DNA from: Halocafeteria seosinensis | Taxonomy: Eukaryota; Sar; Bigyra; Bicosoecida | Assembly: GCA_001687465.1 (NCBI GenBank) | Contig: LVLI01000070.1 | Location: 1-44,872, forward strand | Reading direction: 5' to 3' | DNA length: 44,872 nucleotides | In this document: piece after piece, positions 44,486 to 44,872 of the stretch | Layout: each line of letters begins with the position of its first letter | How positions within the stretch are numbered: the first letter of the stretch is position 1 | Program-made: the position numbers and the translations under genes | The notes under the pieces: generated by a model | The model's database searches: none | Seen by the model: only the letters and a program-made list of their open reading frames with translations | Told to the model about the DNA's origin: nothing

Positions 44486-44872
44486 TTTCGTCTTCTTTTA
44501 CGTGTTGTCGTTTCCGTTGGCTCTGCCGGGACAAAGTTCGTCTCCAGTGGTAACCTAAACGGTTTGGGTTTGGCTGCGCTGGGCGAAGTCAATTCAACCC
44601 CAAATTAAATAAAAGACGACGTTCTTCCTCTACTTCTGCCTCATATGTTAGATAGGACTATGAGGTGGTGCTATGCTATGACATGCTGTGGGTGGTCAAC
44701 AACAACAAGACTTTTTCCATTCAACTTTGAAGTGGAACTAACTTCGTGGTACCCGGGCTTCGGGCCGGGCCCGGCATGCCGTCATCATGCGCGGCGTCAT
44801 GCATTGCCGTGGGATTGCACGGTGGCAATCATTGCCAGGCAATGCATGGCCGCCATGACATGACCAGGAAAT
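44486..44872. other. Upstream flank of the kinase gene with a GC-rich inverted repeat
   Basis: Contains the presumed promoter of the kinase gene. At the right edge a perfect 11-base inverted repeat (CATGCATTGCC at 44798-44808 and GGCAATGCATG at 44838-44848) lies in a palindrome-rich stretch starting near 44755. It could be the end of a repeat that continues beyond the window. Confidence 0.45.

Noticed and set aside
1-44872. CRISPR array, operon or prokaryotic origin
   Set aside because: No regularly spaced repeats; genes have spliceosomal introns and eukaryotic domain architectures.

Overview
The window is nuclear DNA from a microbial eukaryote. It has GT-AG introns (mostly about 60-325 bases, several with a GTAAGT or GTACGT donor), monocistronic genes on both strands, no operon structure, and eukaryote-only families (USP32-type deubiquitinase, GSK3-type kinase, TARBP1/Trm3-type tRNA methyltransferase, secreted serine carboxypeptidase). 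I cannot place the species. An alga or other protist fits, because Crinkler/RHS-like ATPases, FunK1-like kinases and Ty3/gypsy chromoviruses occur together in several protist and fungal lineages. Isolated N bases at 100, 14855, 14899, 22772 and 32017 mark unresolved base calls.

Layout. 0.1-5.9 kb (-): USP32-like ubiquitin hydrolase with EF-hand, DUSP and split USP domains and a C-terminal CaaX box. 5.9-8.4 kb: no convincing gene. 8.4-11.8 kb (+): six-exon P-loop ATPase of the Crinkler/RHS type, with three duplicated phase-1 micro-exons encoding a Gly/Ala/Ser linker. 11.8-15.2 kb: decayed retroelement DNA on the minus strand, including a chromodomain, plus a SINE-like insertion and an (AC)n tract. 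15.3-20.3 kb (+): 1584-residue acidic, S/T-P-rich protein of unknown function. 20.4-21.3 kb (-): 279-residue unknown protein. 21.4-22.5 kb: doubtful minus-strand coding segments. 22.6-24.3 kb (+): unknown protein with a long charged disordered half. 24.8-26.4 kb (+): eight-exon GSK3-like kinase. 26.9-32.7 kb (+): TARBP1/Trm3-like 2'-O-methyltransferase. 32.8-34.6 kb (-): S10 serine carboxypeptidase. 34.6-41.0 kb: a repeat-built region in which an intact 1109-residue ART + kinase-like + NADAR-like protein is flanked by two truncated, frameshifted copies of its own middle section, each flank carrying its own SINE-like insertion. 41.5-44.5 kb (-): three-exon protein ending in a FunK1-type kinase domain.

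The housekeeping genes show no mutual functional link. The accessory genes do share a theme. The P-loop ATPase, the ART/kinase-like/NADAR-like protein and the FunK1 kinase all resemble families used as effectors or conflict proteins (nucleotide-driven Crinkler/RHS proteins, ADP-ribosylation, atypical kinases), and all three lie in or next to repeat-rich DNA. The strongest candidate for an undescribed system is the 36.7-40.0 kb protein. It appears to carry both a cholera-toxin/pierisin-type ADP-ribosyltransferase and a domain related to enzymes that remove ADP-ribose, in one polypeptide.

All exon models come from reading frames, splice consensus and phase matching by eye. No alignment or database search was run.
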